Positions 1-9,213 of a stretch of DNA of 64,000 nucleotides are shown one piece after another. Each line of letters begins with the position of its first letter. Within the stretch, counting starts at the first letter, position 1. This stretch comes from an uncultured Acetatifactor sp. GTDB lineage: Bacteria > Bacillota > Clostridia > Lachnospirales > Lachnospiraceae. The stretch covers positions 8,016 to 72,015 of the forward strand of contig CAJULV010000010.1 of NCBI GenBank assembly GCA_910587555.1, read 5' to 3'. A program made the position numbers and the translations under genes. The notes below the pieces were generated by a model. That model was given only the letters and a program-made list of their open reading frames with translations, searched no databases and was not told where the DNA came from.

Positions 1-10
1 GGGTGCTGCA

Positions 11-1396
11 TTACCTACTGCTTAAGTATTCGTCTATCCCTTTCGCAGCCGCCTTTCCGGCACCCATGGCCAGAATTACGGTAGCTGCGCCTGTGACGGC
101 ATCACCGCCGGCATAGACACCTGCCTTGCTGGTCTGTCCGTTTTCCTCCTCGGCCACGATACATTTCCACTTATTCGTCTCCAGCCCTTCCGTAGTGGAA
201 GAAATCAGGGGATTCGGAGAGGTTCCCAGTGACATAATCACGGTATCCAGCTCCATGGTAAATTCCGAATCCGGAATCTCCACCGGACGCCTGCGCCCGG
301 AAGCATCCGGCTCACCCAGCTCCATCCGTATGCATTTCATCCCGGTTACCCAGCCTTTCTCATCCGCCAGGATCTCAGTAGGATTGGTTAGCAGGTCAAA
401 TATAATTCCTTCCTCTTTCGCATGATGGACTTCCTCCACCCTGGCCGGAAGCTCTTCCTCACTGCGGCGGTATACGATATGGACCTCCGCTCCCAGCCGA
501 AGTGCAGTTCTCGCCGCGTCCATGGCAACGTTCCCGCCGCCCACCACAGCAACCTTTTTGCTGTTCATAATAGGCGTATTGGAATTACTGTCAAAGGCTT
601 TCATCAGATTGCTCCTGGTAAGGTACTCGTTTGCGGAGAATACACCATTGGAATTCTCCCCCGGAATACCCATAAACTTGGGAAGCCCGGCACCGGATCC
701 GATAAACACGGCCTCAAATCCTTCCTCCTGAATCAGGGCATCGATGGTGACGGATTTTCCTACCACCACATTCGTCTCTATCTTAACGCCCAGAGCCTTT
801 ACATTCTCGATCTCCTCCGCCACAACGGCTTTTTTCGGAAGGCGAAACTCCGGAATACCATATACCAGCACACCGCCCGGCTCGTGAAGCGCTTCGAATA
901 TCGTGACGTCATATCCCATTTTCGCCAGATCTCCCGCACAGGTTAATCCTGCAGGACCGGAACCGATGACTGCAACCTTCCTGCCCTTCTTCTGAGCTGC
1001 CCCCCGGGGCTTGATTCCGTTCTCCTTTGCCCAGTCCGCCACGAAGCGTTCCAGCTTGCCGATGGAAATGGGGTCACCCTTAATGCCTCGGATGCATTTC
1101 CCCTCGCACTGAGTCTCCTGAGGGCATACCCGCCCGCAGACTGCCGGAAGCGCACTGGATTTGCTGATAATCTGGTAAGCCTCTTCAATATTGCCTTCCT
1201 TTACCTTCTCAATAAAACCGGGAATGTCGATTGCAACAGGGCATCCCTTTATGCACTGGGCATTCTTACAATTAATGCACCGATCCGCCTCGGCCTGGGC
1301 CTCCTCCTGGTTATATCCCAGGCAAACTTCCTCAAAATTGGCTGCACGTTCCCTGGCATCCTGCTCCCTCACCGGGATTTTTGTTAAAACATCCAT
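11..1396 (-). CDS. nfnB: NfnB / glutamate-synthase-small-subunit-like flavoprotein
   Basis: 461 aa. Likely the large subunit of NADH-dependent reduced ferredoxin:NADP oxidoreductase, the electron-bifurcating transhydrogenase that makes NADPH from NADH and reduced ferredoxin. Two ferredoxin-like cysteine clusters are visible, Cys40/43/48/52 and Cys87/91/97/101. They are followed by a GxGxxG FAD site near residue 146 and a second GGGNVAMD nucleotide site near residue 290. The family is shared with GltD, the small subunit of glutamate synthase, so sequence alone does not separate the two. The immediately upstream gene is an NfnA-type FAD/NAD-binding protein and no large glutamate synthase subunit is seen, which favours Nfn. 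A GGAGGG site lies about 11 nt before the ATG. Confidence 0.85.
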   Translation of the reverse strand: MDVLTKIPVREQDARERAANFEEVCLGYNQEEAQAEADRCINCKNAQCIKGCPVAIDIPGFIEKVKEGNIEEAYQIISKSSALPAVCGRVCPQETQCEGKCIRGIKGDPISIGKLERFVADWAKENGIKPRGAAQKKGRKVAVIGSGPAGLTCAGDLAKMGYDVTIFEALHEPGGVLVYGIPEFRLPKKAVVAEEIENVKALGVKIETNVVVGKSVTIDALIQEEGFEAVFIGSGAGLPKFMGIPGENSNGVFSANEYLTRSNLMKAFDSNSNTPIMNSKKVAVVGGGNVAMDAARTALRLGAEVHIVYRRSEEELPARVEEVHHAKEEGIIFDLLTNPTEILADEKGWVTGMKCIRMELGEPDASGRRRPVEIPDSEFTMELDTVIMSLGTSPNPLISSTTEGLETNKWKCIVAEEENGQTSKAGVYAGGDAVTGAATVILAMGAGKAAAKGIDEYLSSR

Positions 1397-1533
1397 TTAT
1401 TACCGTCCCTCCGTTTGTCCTTAATAGTCTCCCGAAAACTCTGAATCCTGCTTTATCAGACTTCCGGTTTTACAGATTCCCATCGCTTTGGCAAAGCACG
1501 GATTAAAACCTCCGTTTTCCGGCAAAAGATTCG

Positions 1534-2412
1534 TCACTGGCAATTCCCGCACCTGCCCTGATGGGTATCCCCCTCCTGAAGCTTCAGCATAGCCCTGCCT
1601 TCCTCTGTCTTATACAACGTCTGCCGCCTCATGGCTTCGTCAAAATTCACCCCATGCCCGTCAAACTCCGGGCCGTCCACACATGCAAACTTCACCTTTC
1701 CGTCTACAGTCACACGGCAGGCGCCGCACATGCCCGTACCGTCCACCATAATGGGATTCAGGCTGACAACGGTGGGAATACCCAGCTCCTTTGTCAGGAG
1801 ACAGACAAATTTCATCATAATCATAGGGCCGATGGCAATGCACACATCATAATGCTTTCCTTCCGTCACCAGCTCCTGAATGGTCTGTGTTACCATACCG
1901 CTTCTGCCATAAGAACCGTCGTCCGTGGTTATGTAGAGATTGCCCGCTACGGCTTCCATCTCCTTCTCCAGAATCAGCAGATCCCTGGTCTTGCTGCCCA
2001 CGATTACATCCGCAGCCACACCATGCTCATGCAGCCATTTCACCTGGGGATACACGGGAGCCGCACCGACACCTCCCGCCACAAACAGGATCTTCTTTTT
2101 CTGCAGCGCTTCCGCCGATTCATTCACCAGCTCAGAAGGGCATCCCAGCGGTCCTACAAAATCATGGAAAGCATCTCCTTCCTTAAGCCCTGCCATGATA
2201 TGAGTAGCAGCGCCCACACACTGGAATACGATTGTCACGGTCCCTTTGTCCCTGTCATAGTCGCAGATGGTAAGCGGAATCCGCTCTGCCTCCGCATCTG
2301 TACGTACAATGACAAACTGTCCCGGCTGGCAGGTCTTCGCTACCCTGACCGCTTCCACATCCATGAGAAAAATGTTCGTGGTAAGTTCTTCTTTCTTTAC
2401 GATTTTGTACAT
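1534..2412 (-). CDS. nfnA: NfnA, FAD/NAD-binding [2Fe-2S] subunit of ferredoxin:NADP oxidoreductase
   Basis: 292 aa, homologous to dihydroorotate dehydrogenase electron-transfer subunit (PyrK) and sulfide dehydrogenase beta. N-terminal FAD-binding barrel to about residue 95, then an NAD-binding domain with GGVGAAP near residue 117. The C-terminal Cys-rich segment (GMCGACR, a later FACVDGPEF, and a terminal CGNC) fits the [2Fe-2S] site. It precedes nfnB by 137 bp on the same strand and starts 11 bp after the zinc-ribbon gene, with GAGGTG just before the ATG. PyrK is the main alternative, but no pyrimidine gene is nearby. Confidence 0.85.
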   Translation of the reverse strand: MYKIVKKEELTTNIFLMDVEAVRVAKTCQPGQFVIVRTDAEAERIPLTICDYDRDKGTVTIVFQCVGAATHIMAGLKEGDAFHDFVGPLGCPSELVNESAEALQKKKILFVAGGVGAAPVYPQVKWLHEHGVAADVIVGSKTRDLLILEKEMEAVAGNLYITTDDGSYGRSGMVTQTIQELVTEGKHYDVCIAIGPMIMMKFVCLLTKELGIPTVVSLNPIMVDGTGMCGACRVTVDGKVKFACVDGPEFDGHGVNFDEAMRRQTLYKTEEGRAMLKLQEGDTHQGRCGNCQ

Positions 2413-2423
2413 AATCCACCTCT

Positions 2424-3917
2424 CTACTCTCCATCCGGAGAATCCTCATTTTCTTCAAAATCAATCAGGTCCAGACGGCCCCTTTCATCCCGCTGAAGCT
2501 TAAAAAGCTTTCCTGTGTAGGCATTCACCGCAAAATTATTTCCGGTTCTTGTCGTCTTTCCGTCCGCTGTCCTGTAAAGTTCCACAATGACATAGAAATC
2601 GTCTATCTTCTTAATATTTGTCACATAAAGGTATTGGTACACATACGAATCTCCCGACTCGTCAAAATGCCCTTCCATATCATAAATCTTTCCGATAGAC
2701 ATGGAATATTCCGTCACATCTGTCACAGCCTCTTCCGGTGTGTATTCCGTATTCATGACAAGCCGGTAAGTCCGTTCCGCAATGGTACCTGTTACGCCTT
2801 CCACAATTCTAGCAAATTTGAAATTCGATTTTCCAAGAGGCATGGGAATCGGCCCGGTATACGCCGTAGACGAATAGGTCGGGTCACTGCCGTCTGTGGT
2901 ATAATAGACATCCTCCGTATCGCCGGTAATCTCAATATTCATCGGAAAATTATATTCTCCGCTGATGGCATTGACCTCAGGGGGCGGGATTTCCTTGTTT
3001 TCTATATGATATTCCTTTGTCACCACTTCACTGGCAATTCCCCGTTCATTGACAACAAAGGCCTTTACAACATAATCACCATTTTCCAGAATGATGGGAG
3101 CGGTATACTGGCTGCTCTCCGCTGTAGGCTCACTTCCGTCCAGCGTATAATAAATATTTCCGGAGCCGGCTGCCGTCAGCTTCAAGGGCTGTATACTGGT
3201 ATAATATCCCTCATTGACACTGAATTCAGGCACCTTTACAATGTAATTCTGATAAGTGGACAGCAAAACGTCGTTCTGGCTTGCCAACAGCAGCTCGTTA
3301 ATCGTCTGATAGTCTTCCCTGTCTCTGTATATGGCTATCAGTTTCCCGTACGCACCGTTCAGCTGCTCCGCAGTAGCCTTTTCACTTCTCACAATCTCCC
3401 GCAGAAGGTATTCGTATTCCACTTTATTGTTTTTCAGCAGATAGACATCCGCCAAGCTGAAAATCAGTTCGATATTCTCCGCATCAAGCTCCAAAGCCCG
3501 GTTATAACAGGAAATTGCCTGGTCATATTTTCCCTGCGCAACATATTCCGTTGCCCTGTCCACCTGGTACTCCTCGGAATTATAGCTATATATATACCAC
3601 CCCACGGCCCCGGCGGCAAAAAGAAGCATAAACACAAAAGTCAGTAATATTTTGGGCCAAAGCCTTTTTTTATGTACTACACCTCTGTCGTCTTCAGGTT
3701 CCTCATACTCCGACTCCCCTTCTGGCCCGCTCTCTCCGCCTCCGGCCATGCCTTCATGCAGTTCCTCCAAAACATTGCTGATTGTCTGTTCCATAGTTTC
3801 TTCCAGATTCCGTTCCAGCTCAGGTTCGAAATCCGGTACAATGTGAATATCCTCACCGCAATGCTCACAATACAGAACGCCCTCGGGCATTTCAAAACCA
3901 CAATTAGGACATTTCAT
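2424..3917 (-). CDS. Zinc-ribbon, single-TM, TPR and chitobiase-C-like repeat protein
   Basis: 497 aa of unknown function. An N-terminal zinc ribbon with two CxxC pairs (residues 3-21) is followed by an acidic linker. One membrane segment lies near residues 88-110, and TPR-like helices follow at about 115-215. Two beta-rich repeats carry the YYTLDGSEPT / YYTTDGSDPT signature of the chitobiase/beta-hexosaminidase C-terminal (CHB_HEX_C) domain, at about residues 235-295 and 315-375. The final segment of about 110 residues is not recognised. The layout suggests a cytoplasmic zinc ribbon with an extracytoplasmic TPR/beta part. It sits 15 bp after fhs and 11 bp before nfnA, so it is probably co-transcribed with them, though that gives no clear functional link. 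Confidence 0.75.
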   Translation of the reverse strand: MKCPNCGFEMPEGVLYCEHCGEDIHIVPDFEPELERNLEETMEQTISNVLEELHEGMAGGGESGPEGESEYEEPEDDRGVVHKKRLWPKILLTFVFMLLFAAGAVGWYIYSYNSEEYQVDRATEYVAQGKYDQAISCYNRALELDAENIELIFSLADVYLLKNNKVEYEYLLREIVRSEKATAEQLNGAYGKLIAIYRDREDYQTINELLLASQNDVLLSTYQNYIVKVPEFSVNEGYYTSIQPLKLTAAGSGNIYYTLDGSEPTAESSQYTAPIILENGDYVVKAFVVNERGIASEVVTKEYHIENKEIPPPEVNAISGEYNFPMNIEITGDTEDVYYTTDGSDPTYSSTAYTGPIPMPLGKSNFKFARIVEGVTGTIAERTYRLVMNTEYTPEEAVTDVTEYSMSIGKIYDMEGHFDESGDSYVYQYLYVTNIKKIDDFYVIVELYRTADGKTTRTGNNFAVNAYTGKLFKLQRDERGRLDLIDFEENEDSPDGE

Positions 3918-3932
3918 ATCCGTATTACCTCA

Positions 3933-5603
3933 TTAAAATAAACCGGTAATTACACCATTTTCATTGACATCTATCCCTATGGCCGACGGCTTTTTGGACA
4001 GTCCCGGCATTGTCACTACATCTCCTGTCAGCGCAACCACAAATCCTGCGCCTGCCGATACATATACTTCCCTGACGGTAAGCTCAAAACCGGACGGACG
4101 CCCAAGGCGCTTTGGATTATCCGAAAGGGAATACTGGTTTTTTGCCATGCATACCGGAAACTGTCCGAACCCAAGTTCCGTCAGCTTCTTCAGCTGTTTT
4201 TTCGCAGCCGGCGTAAACGTGACGCTGCCTGCACCATATATTTCCGTTGCCACTGTGCGAATCTTGTCCTCCAAAGGCAGCGAATCCTCATACAGGACCC
4301 TGAAATGGCTCTCCTTTTCCGCCAGCGTGGCCAACACCTTTTCCGCCAGTTCCCTGCCGCCTTCGCCGCCCTTCTCCCACACCTCGGACAGCGAAAATTC
4401 ACAATTTCTGTCCTGGCAGAATTCCCGAATAAAACGGACCTCAGCCTCTGTATCGCTGACAAAGGAGTTCAGTGTCACTACCACAGGCACACCATATCTA
4501 TGCAGATTCTCAATATGCTTCTCCAGGTTCACGATTCCCTGTTCCAGGGCTTCCAGATTTTCAACCCCCAAATCAGGCTTCGCCACACCTCCGTTGTATT
4601 TTAAAGCACGGACTGTTGCAACAATCACCACGGCGTCCGGCTTCAGCCCCGCCATCCGGCACTTAATGTCGAAAAATTTCTCGGCACCCAGATCCGCTCC
4701 AAATCCGGCTTCCGTAATACAATAATCCGCCATCTTCAAGGCCGTTCGTGTCGCCCTGACGGAATTGCAGCCATGCGCAATATTTGCAAAAGGGCCTCCG
4801 TGTACCAGCACAGGCGTGTGTTCCAGCGTCTGAATCAGATTCGGCTTCATGGCATCCTTCAGAAGAGCCGCCATGGAGCCGACTGCCTGCAAATCGCCTG
4901 CCGTCACAGGCTCTCCCGCATAATTATATGCGACAATAATCCTGGACAGGCGCTCCTTTAAATCTTTCATATCTTCCGCCAGACACAGAATCGCCATAAT
5001 CTCGCTTGCGACAGTGATGACAAAATGGTCTTCCCTCACGAAACCATCCATTTTGTTTCCCAGCCCTACCACGATGTTGCGCAGGACCCTGTCGTTCATA
5101 TCCATGCAACGCTTCCAGACAATCTGCCTGCTGTCAATCTGAAGCTCATTTCCCTGCTGGATATGGTTATCCAGCAAAGCGGCCAGAAGATTGTTGGCAG
5201 AGGTAATCGCATGAAAATCTCCCGTAAAGTGAAGATTCAGTTCCTCCATGGGTACCACCTGTGCATATCCGCCGCCTGCTGCCCCGCCCTTGATGCCAAA
5301 ACAGGGTCCCAGAGAAGGCTCCCTCAGGGCAACGACTGCCTTTTTTCCAAGCCTGCCGAAAGCCTGCCCCAGGCCTACGCTTGTCGTCGTCTTCCCTTCT
5401 CCTGCCGGAGTCGGATTGATCGCCGTCACTAGAATCAGCTTTCCGTCCGGTTTTTCCTGAATCTGTTCCAGATATTCATCGGAAATCTTCGCCTTATACC
5501 TGCCGTACAATTCCAGGGCGTCTTCCGGAATCCCCAGCTTTTCAGCCACCTTGGCGATTGGTTCCATCACAGCTTCCTGAGCAATTTCCAAATCTGTCTT
5601 CAT
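3933..5603 (-). CDS. fhs: Formate--tetrahydrofolate ligase
   Basis: 556 aa, the usual family length. Makes 10-formyl-THF from formate, THF and ATP, feeding purine synthesis and, in acetogens, the methyl branch of the Wood-Ljungdahl pathway. The ATP-binding loop TPAGEGKTTT is near residues 65-74, followed by the conserved GPCFGIKGGAAGGGYAQ stretch and the typical end ALTGDVVTMPGLSKKP. It starts 40 bp after the ftsK stop. No other C1-pathway gene (folD, metF, acs) is in the window, so whether the cell is an acetogen cannot be judged here. Confidence 0.95.
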   Translation of the reverse strand: MKTDLEIAQEAVMEPIAKVAEKLGIPEDALELYGRYKAKISDEYLEQIQEKPDGKLILVTAINPTPAGEGKTTTSVGLGQAFGRLGKKAVVALREPSLGPCFGIKGGAAGGGYAQVVPMEELNLHFTGDFHAITSANNLLAALLDNHIQQGNELQIDSRQIVWKRCMDMNDRVLRNIVVGLGNKMDGFVREDHFVITVASEIMAILCLAEDMKDLKERLSRIIVAYNYAGEPVTAGDLQAVGSMAALLKDAMKPNLIQTLEHTPVLVHGGPFANIAHGCNSVRATRTALKMADYCITEAGFGADLGAEKFFDIKCRMAGLKPDAVVIVATVRALKYNGGVAKPDLGVENLEALEQGIVNLEKHIENLHRYGVPVVVTLNSFVSDTEAEVRFIREFCQDRNCEFSLSEVWEKGGEGGRELAEKVLATLAEKESHFRVLYEDSLPLEDKIRTVATEIYGAGSVTFTPAAKKQLKKLTELGFGQFPVCMAKNQYSLSDNPKRLGRPSGFELTVREVYVSAGAGFVVALTGDVVTMPGLSKKPSAIGIDVNENGVITGLF

Positions 5604-5643
5604 GGGTTCTCTCCTTTTTTATCTGTTTTTGACAGCCCCAAGA

Positions 5644-8600
5644 TCAGGCCACTTCCTCGAGCAATTGTTCAAACTGTTCCGGACTCATCAGAATTTTCCT
5701 GGGTTTAGTCCCCTCTTCTTCCCCCACTACGCCATACTGGCAAAGCTGATCCATTATCCTTGCGGCCCTGTTAAAGCCAATCTGCAGCGCCCGCTGCAAC
5801 ATGCCGATGGAGGCTTTGTCCTTATCTATAATGAGACGGCCCGCTTTCTCAAACAGTTCATCCACGGAACTCCCCCCGGAGGATTTCTCGCTCTCTCCGG
5901 CGCTGCTTCCCATGCTTGTTATTTTCTCTTCTATCTCCATCGCATATGTATTGCCCAGTGCCTGATTTTTCAGGAAATCAACCACATCCGCAACCTCCTG
6001 GTCAGAGACGAACGCTCCCTGCACACGGGCCGGCTTGGGATATCCCTGGGGATAAAAGAGCATATCTCCTTTGCCCAGCAGTTTCTCCGCTCCCACCATA
6101 TCCAATATGGTTCGGGAATCCACCCCGCTGGAGACGGAAAATGCCACACGGCTGGGCATGTTTGCCTTGATCAGGCCCGTAATGACGTCCACACTGGGAC
6201 GCTGTGTCGCAATGACCAGATGAATACCGCAGGCTCGTGCCAGCTGTGCCAGGCGGCAGATGGATGCTTCCACCTCTCCCGGACATACCATCATCAAGTC
6301 CGCAAGCTCGTCTACGATAATGACAATCTGAGGCAGCTTCTTCGGCGCGTTTGCATCGCCCCTCTTTTGCTGCGCCTCCACCTTCTTATTATATTCTTTC
6401 AGATTCCGGGCACCATACTCCGCAAACTTCCGGTATCTGTCGTCCATTTCCGTCACTCCCCAGTGAAGCGCGGCAGAGGCCTTCTTTGGATCTGTCACCA
6501 CCGGAACCAGCAGGTGCGGAATACCGTTGTAAATACTTAATTCCACTACTTTCGGATCTACCATGATCATCTTCACATCATCGGGATGTGCCTTGTACAG
6601 GATGCTCATGATCAACGTGTTGATACATACCGATTTACCGGAGCCTGTAGCGCCGGCAATCAGCATATGCGGCATCTTGGCAATATCCGAAACCACTACC
6701 TTGCCTGCAATATCCTTTCCCACCGCAAAGGCAAGGCTGGACTGGAAATCACTGAATTCTTTTGTTTCCAGCAAATCCCGCAGCCCCACAGGCATGGTCT
6801 CTTTGTTGGGCACCTCGATTCCGATTGCCGCCTTTCCGGGAATGGGTGCTTCGATTCGGATATCCATTGCCGCAAGGTTCAGTTTGATATCGTCTGTCAG
6901 CCCCACGATTTTGGATACCTTTACCCCCTGCTCCGGCTGCAGTTCATAGCGGGTCACACTGGGACCCTGGCTGATATCCGTAATCGTCACCTTGACGCCG
7001 AACGTACTCAGCGTCTGCTGTAAATGCATTGCCGTCTCTCTCAGTTCACGCTCGGAATCCCCTGTAACCGCCACACCCTTCTGCAAAAGTGAGATGGGCG
7101 GGAAATGATATTTCTTCGGTGCCGCCATTTCCGGCTGTACCCGGTTGCCCTGCCCCACTGTGGAGGCGGCAGCATTTCCCGGGAATGTCCCAGGCCCTGT
7201 ACCGAATTCCGATCCCGGCGCCGGATTGCTCCCCGCGGGTCCATTCGGTTCTCCCCATATTCTCCGGTCCGCTCCCGGTTCAACCCGGTTTTCCCAGACA
7301 GACGGATTTCCTGACTCTCCAGAACTCCTTCTGTCTGCCTGCGGTTCCGATTCCCGTCTGATTTCCCGGTCTGCCCCATTCCCAGGCTCTCCAAGACTCC
7401 TTCTGTCTGCCTGCGGTTCCGATTCCCGTCTGATTTCCCGGCCTGCCCCATTCCCAGGCTCTGCAGAACTCCTTCTGTCTGCCTGCGGTTCCGATTCCCG
7501 TCTGATTTCCCGGTCTGCCCCATTCCCAGGCTCTCCAAGACTCCTTCTGTCTGCCTGCAATTCCGGTTCCCGTCTGATTTCCCGGCCTGCCCCATTCCCA
7601 GGTTCTGCCGAATTCCTTTGGTCTGTCTGTATTTCTCCTTGCCGGACAGCCGAAATCCCCTGCTCTGCTCCCTCCGGCATGACCCTGCCGGCATGGCCGC
7701 CAAACCCGAAGCGTTCTGCCGTTTCCTCCTTTTCTGCCATCCCGTCTGCCGATGATACAGCCTGTACTTCCTGACATGCATCGGAATCCGCAGCCGAAAA
7801 ATATGCCTGCCTCTGCATTGCACGCAGTCTGGCTGCATAGATCTCCTCCGCTTCGGACTCCGTTTTTCTTTCTTCTGCAGATACAGGTTCCGGACCGGGC
7901 ACTGCCGCTTCGCTTTCCGCCCTGTGAATCCGTATGGCAGACAATGCGCGCTCCACGGTTCCTGCGTCTCCATTCCCGTTTTCACCGCCGGCAGACTGCG
8001 TTTTCACCGCCCTGTTGTCGGTATCCGCCCTCTTTGTACCATGCGTATGTATCTCTCCCGTTCCGCATGCAGCCGTCTCTTCTGCGGAAGCTGCGGCCGG
8101 CGTGTCCTCCTGATTCCGGACGATACCCAGTTCTTCTTCCGAAAGAATAATCTCATGCATATCATTACGGCGATGTGTATCCTCCGAACGAAACAGAACC
8201 GTATCCAGCGACACGCCTTCTCTTCTGTCCATCCGCAGTATTTTTTCGTTTTCTTTCTCTTCCGCCTTCAGCCTGCGCTCGGCAGCTTTCTGTGCGCGCT
8301 GTTCTTCCTGCGCCTGGCGTCGGGACTTCTCCTCTTCCCTGCGCCGTATCCGATTCTCCTCCTGCTCGGTCCTGCGCTCTTCCGCCATTTCCCGGCGTCT
8401 CCGGGTACGTTCCTCCTGCTCCAGGCGACGCTCTTCCGCCATTTCCCGACGCCTCTCCGACTCCTCTCTGGACAGCTCACGCATACGGCTTCCGCCGCGC
8501 TTTACGCTGCCCAGCAGAGATTTTTCCGTCAACAGGATCAGGCTGACTACAGTACACAGTAAAACCACCAGAATTGTACCTATGGTCTCCAGATATCCCA

Positions 8601-9093
8601 ACAGCAGGAAACTGATGCTTCCGCCTATGACGCCGCCGCCGCCCTTCGTCTCCCGGCAGTTCTCATATAACGCGCCCGCGCTGTATTCCTCCATGCCGGC
8701 AGCGCCTTTTGCAATCAGGTCACACACGATCCCTGCCATCAGAAAAAGCACGATTCCTGCCGTCAGCTTTCTCACTGCACTGGAATTCCCCGCATTTGCA
8801 AACCAAAAGGCCACGGCAAAAAAAAGCAGCACCGGAAGCACATAGGCCGTCAGTCCGAATATCCCAAACAAAACCCCGCTGACTGCATCTCCTACAGGGC
8901 CTACAAGGCCGAAATTACAACAGAATAAAAATACCATGGCAGCAAGCAATACAACCAGTTCTATCTCGTGAAAGAGGGCACTGTCCTGTGCTGCCGTATT
9001 TGTTTTCCGTTTCCGGCCGGAAGCTTTGGCAGCAGTGCTTTTTGTTCTTTTTCTGTTTGAAGATGATGTTTTTCTTCCATTGGAAGCAGCCAT
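5644..9093 (-). CDS. ftsK: FtsK/SpoIIIE-family DNA translocase with an expanded repetitive linker
   Basis: 1149 aa, longer than typical clostridial SpoIIIE/FtsK (about 750-900). An N-terminal membrane domain of four or more TM segments spans about residues 38-190. A very charged Arg/Glu-rich helical segment follows at about 205-300, then a long low-complexity linker to about 660 that contains 24-residue tandem repeats. The motor has Walker A GATGSGKS near residue 815. The C-terminal winged-helix gamma domain (about 1085-1149) contains FNRAARIMDQL. It pumps chromosomal DNA through the septum. Whether it acts as FtsK in division or SpoIIIE in sporulation is not resolved. A promoter lies at 9147-9175, so this is probably the first gene of the ftsK-fhs-nfn run. 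Confidence 0.93.
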   Translation of the reverse strand: MAASNGRKTSSSNRKRTKSTAAKASGRKRKTNTAAQDSALFHEIELVVLLAAMVFLFCCNFGLVGPVGDAVSGVLFGIFGLTAYVLPVLLFFAVAFWFANAGNSSAVRKLTAGIVLFLMAGIVCDLIAKGAAGMEEYSAGALYENCRETKGGGGVIGGSISFLLLGYLETIGTILVVLLCTVVSLILLTEKSLLGSVKRGGSRMRELSREESERRREMAEERRLEQEERTRRRREMAEERRTEQEENRIRRREEEKSRRQAQEEQRAQKAAERRLKAEEKENEKILRMDRREGVSLDTVLFRSEDTHRRNDMHEIILSEEELGIVRNQEDTPAAASAEETAACGTGEIHTHGTKRADTDNRAVKTQSAGGENGNGDAGTVERALSAIRIHRAESEAAVPGPEPVSAEERKTESEAEEIYAARLRAMQRQAYFSAADSDACQEVQAVSSADGMAEKEETAERFGFGGHAGRVMPEGAEQGISAVRQGEIQTDQRNSAEPGNGAGREIRREPELQADRRSLGEPGNGADREIRRESEPQADRRSSAEPGNGAGREIRRESEPQADRRSLGEPGNGADREIRRESEPQADRRSSGESGNPSVWENRVEPGADRRIWGEPNGPAGSNPAPGSEFGTGPGTFPGNAAASTVGQGNRVQPEMAAPKKYHFPPISLLQKGVAVTGDSERELRETAMHLQQTLSTFGVKVTITDISQGPSVTRYELQPEQGVKVSKIVGLTDDIKLNLAAMDIRIEAPIPGKAAIGIEVPNKETMPVGLRDLLETKEFSDFQSSLAFAVGKDIAGKVVVSDIAKMPHMLIAGATGSGKSVCINTLIMSILYKAHPDDVKMIMVDPKVVELSIYNGIPHLLVPVVTDPKKASAALHWGVTEMDDRYRKFAEYGARNLKEYNKKVEAQQKRGDANAPKKLPQIVIIVDELADLMMVCPGEVEASICRLAQLARACGIHLVIATQRPSVDVITGLIKANMPSRVAFSVSSGVDSRTILDMVGAEKLLGKGDMLFYPQGYPKPARVQGAFVSDQEVADVVDFLKNQALGNTYAMEIEEKITSMGSSAGESEKSSGGSSVDELFEKAGRLIIDKDKASIGMLQRALQIGFNRAARIMDQLCQYGVVGEEEGTKPRKILMSPEQFEQLLEEVA
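7316..7622 (-). repeat. 72-bp in-frame tandem repeats in the FtsK linker
   Basis: At least four copies of a 72-bp unit, with landmark matches beginning near 7324, 7396, 7468 and 7540 and a degenerate copy near 7612. Each unit encodes 24 residues of the form REIRRESEPQADRRS plus a nine-residue tail. The tail alternates between LGEPGNGAD and SAEPGNGAG, implying a higher-order 144-bp unit. Because the unit is a multiple of three, long open frames also appear in the other frames; these are not genes. Confidence 0.9.
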
Positions 9094-9146
9094 CTGATCG
9101 ACCTCACTTCTTACAAATTTTAAATCTCTCCTCCAGCGATTTTACA

Positions 9147-9175
9147 ATTATATCATTTTTACTCTGAATTGTCAC
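9147..9175 (-). promoter_or_regulatory. Sigma-A-type promoter of ftsK
   Basis: GTGACA at 9175-9170, 17-nt spacer, TATAAT at 9152-9147, read on the minus strand. It lies about 55 nt before the ftsK start, between the ClpP-like gene and ftsK. Confidence 0.75.
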
Positions 9176-9213
9176 CTAGTATTTTCTTGGCTGCCGTCGG
9201 CCGATACGGCAAT

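Noticed and set aside
3815..3835. GGTTCGAAATCC string resembling a tRNA T-arm
   Set aside because: Inside the zinc-ribbon gene and without acceptor or anticodon stems around it.
7316..7622. Regular repeats considered as a CRISPR array
   Set aside because: Units are contiguous, coding and without unique spacers.
7041..7985. Long minus-strand frame inside ftsK, rich in Gly/Arg/Gln
   Set aside because: It is a shadow produced by the 72-bp repeats, whose length is a multiple of three; no ribosome site, and the ftsK frame encodes recognised domains.
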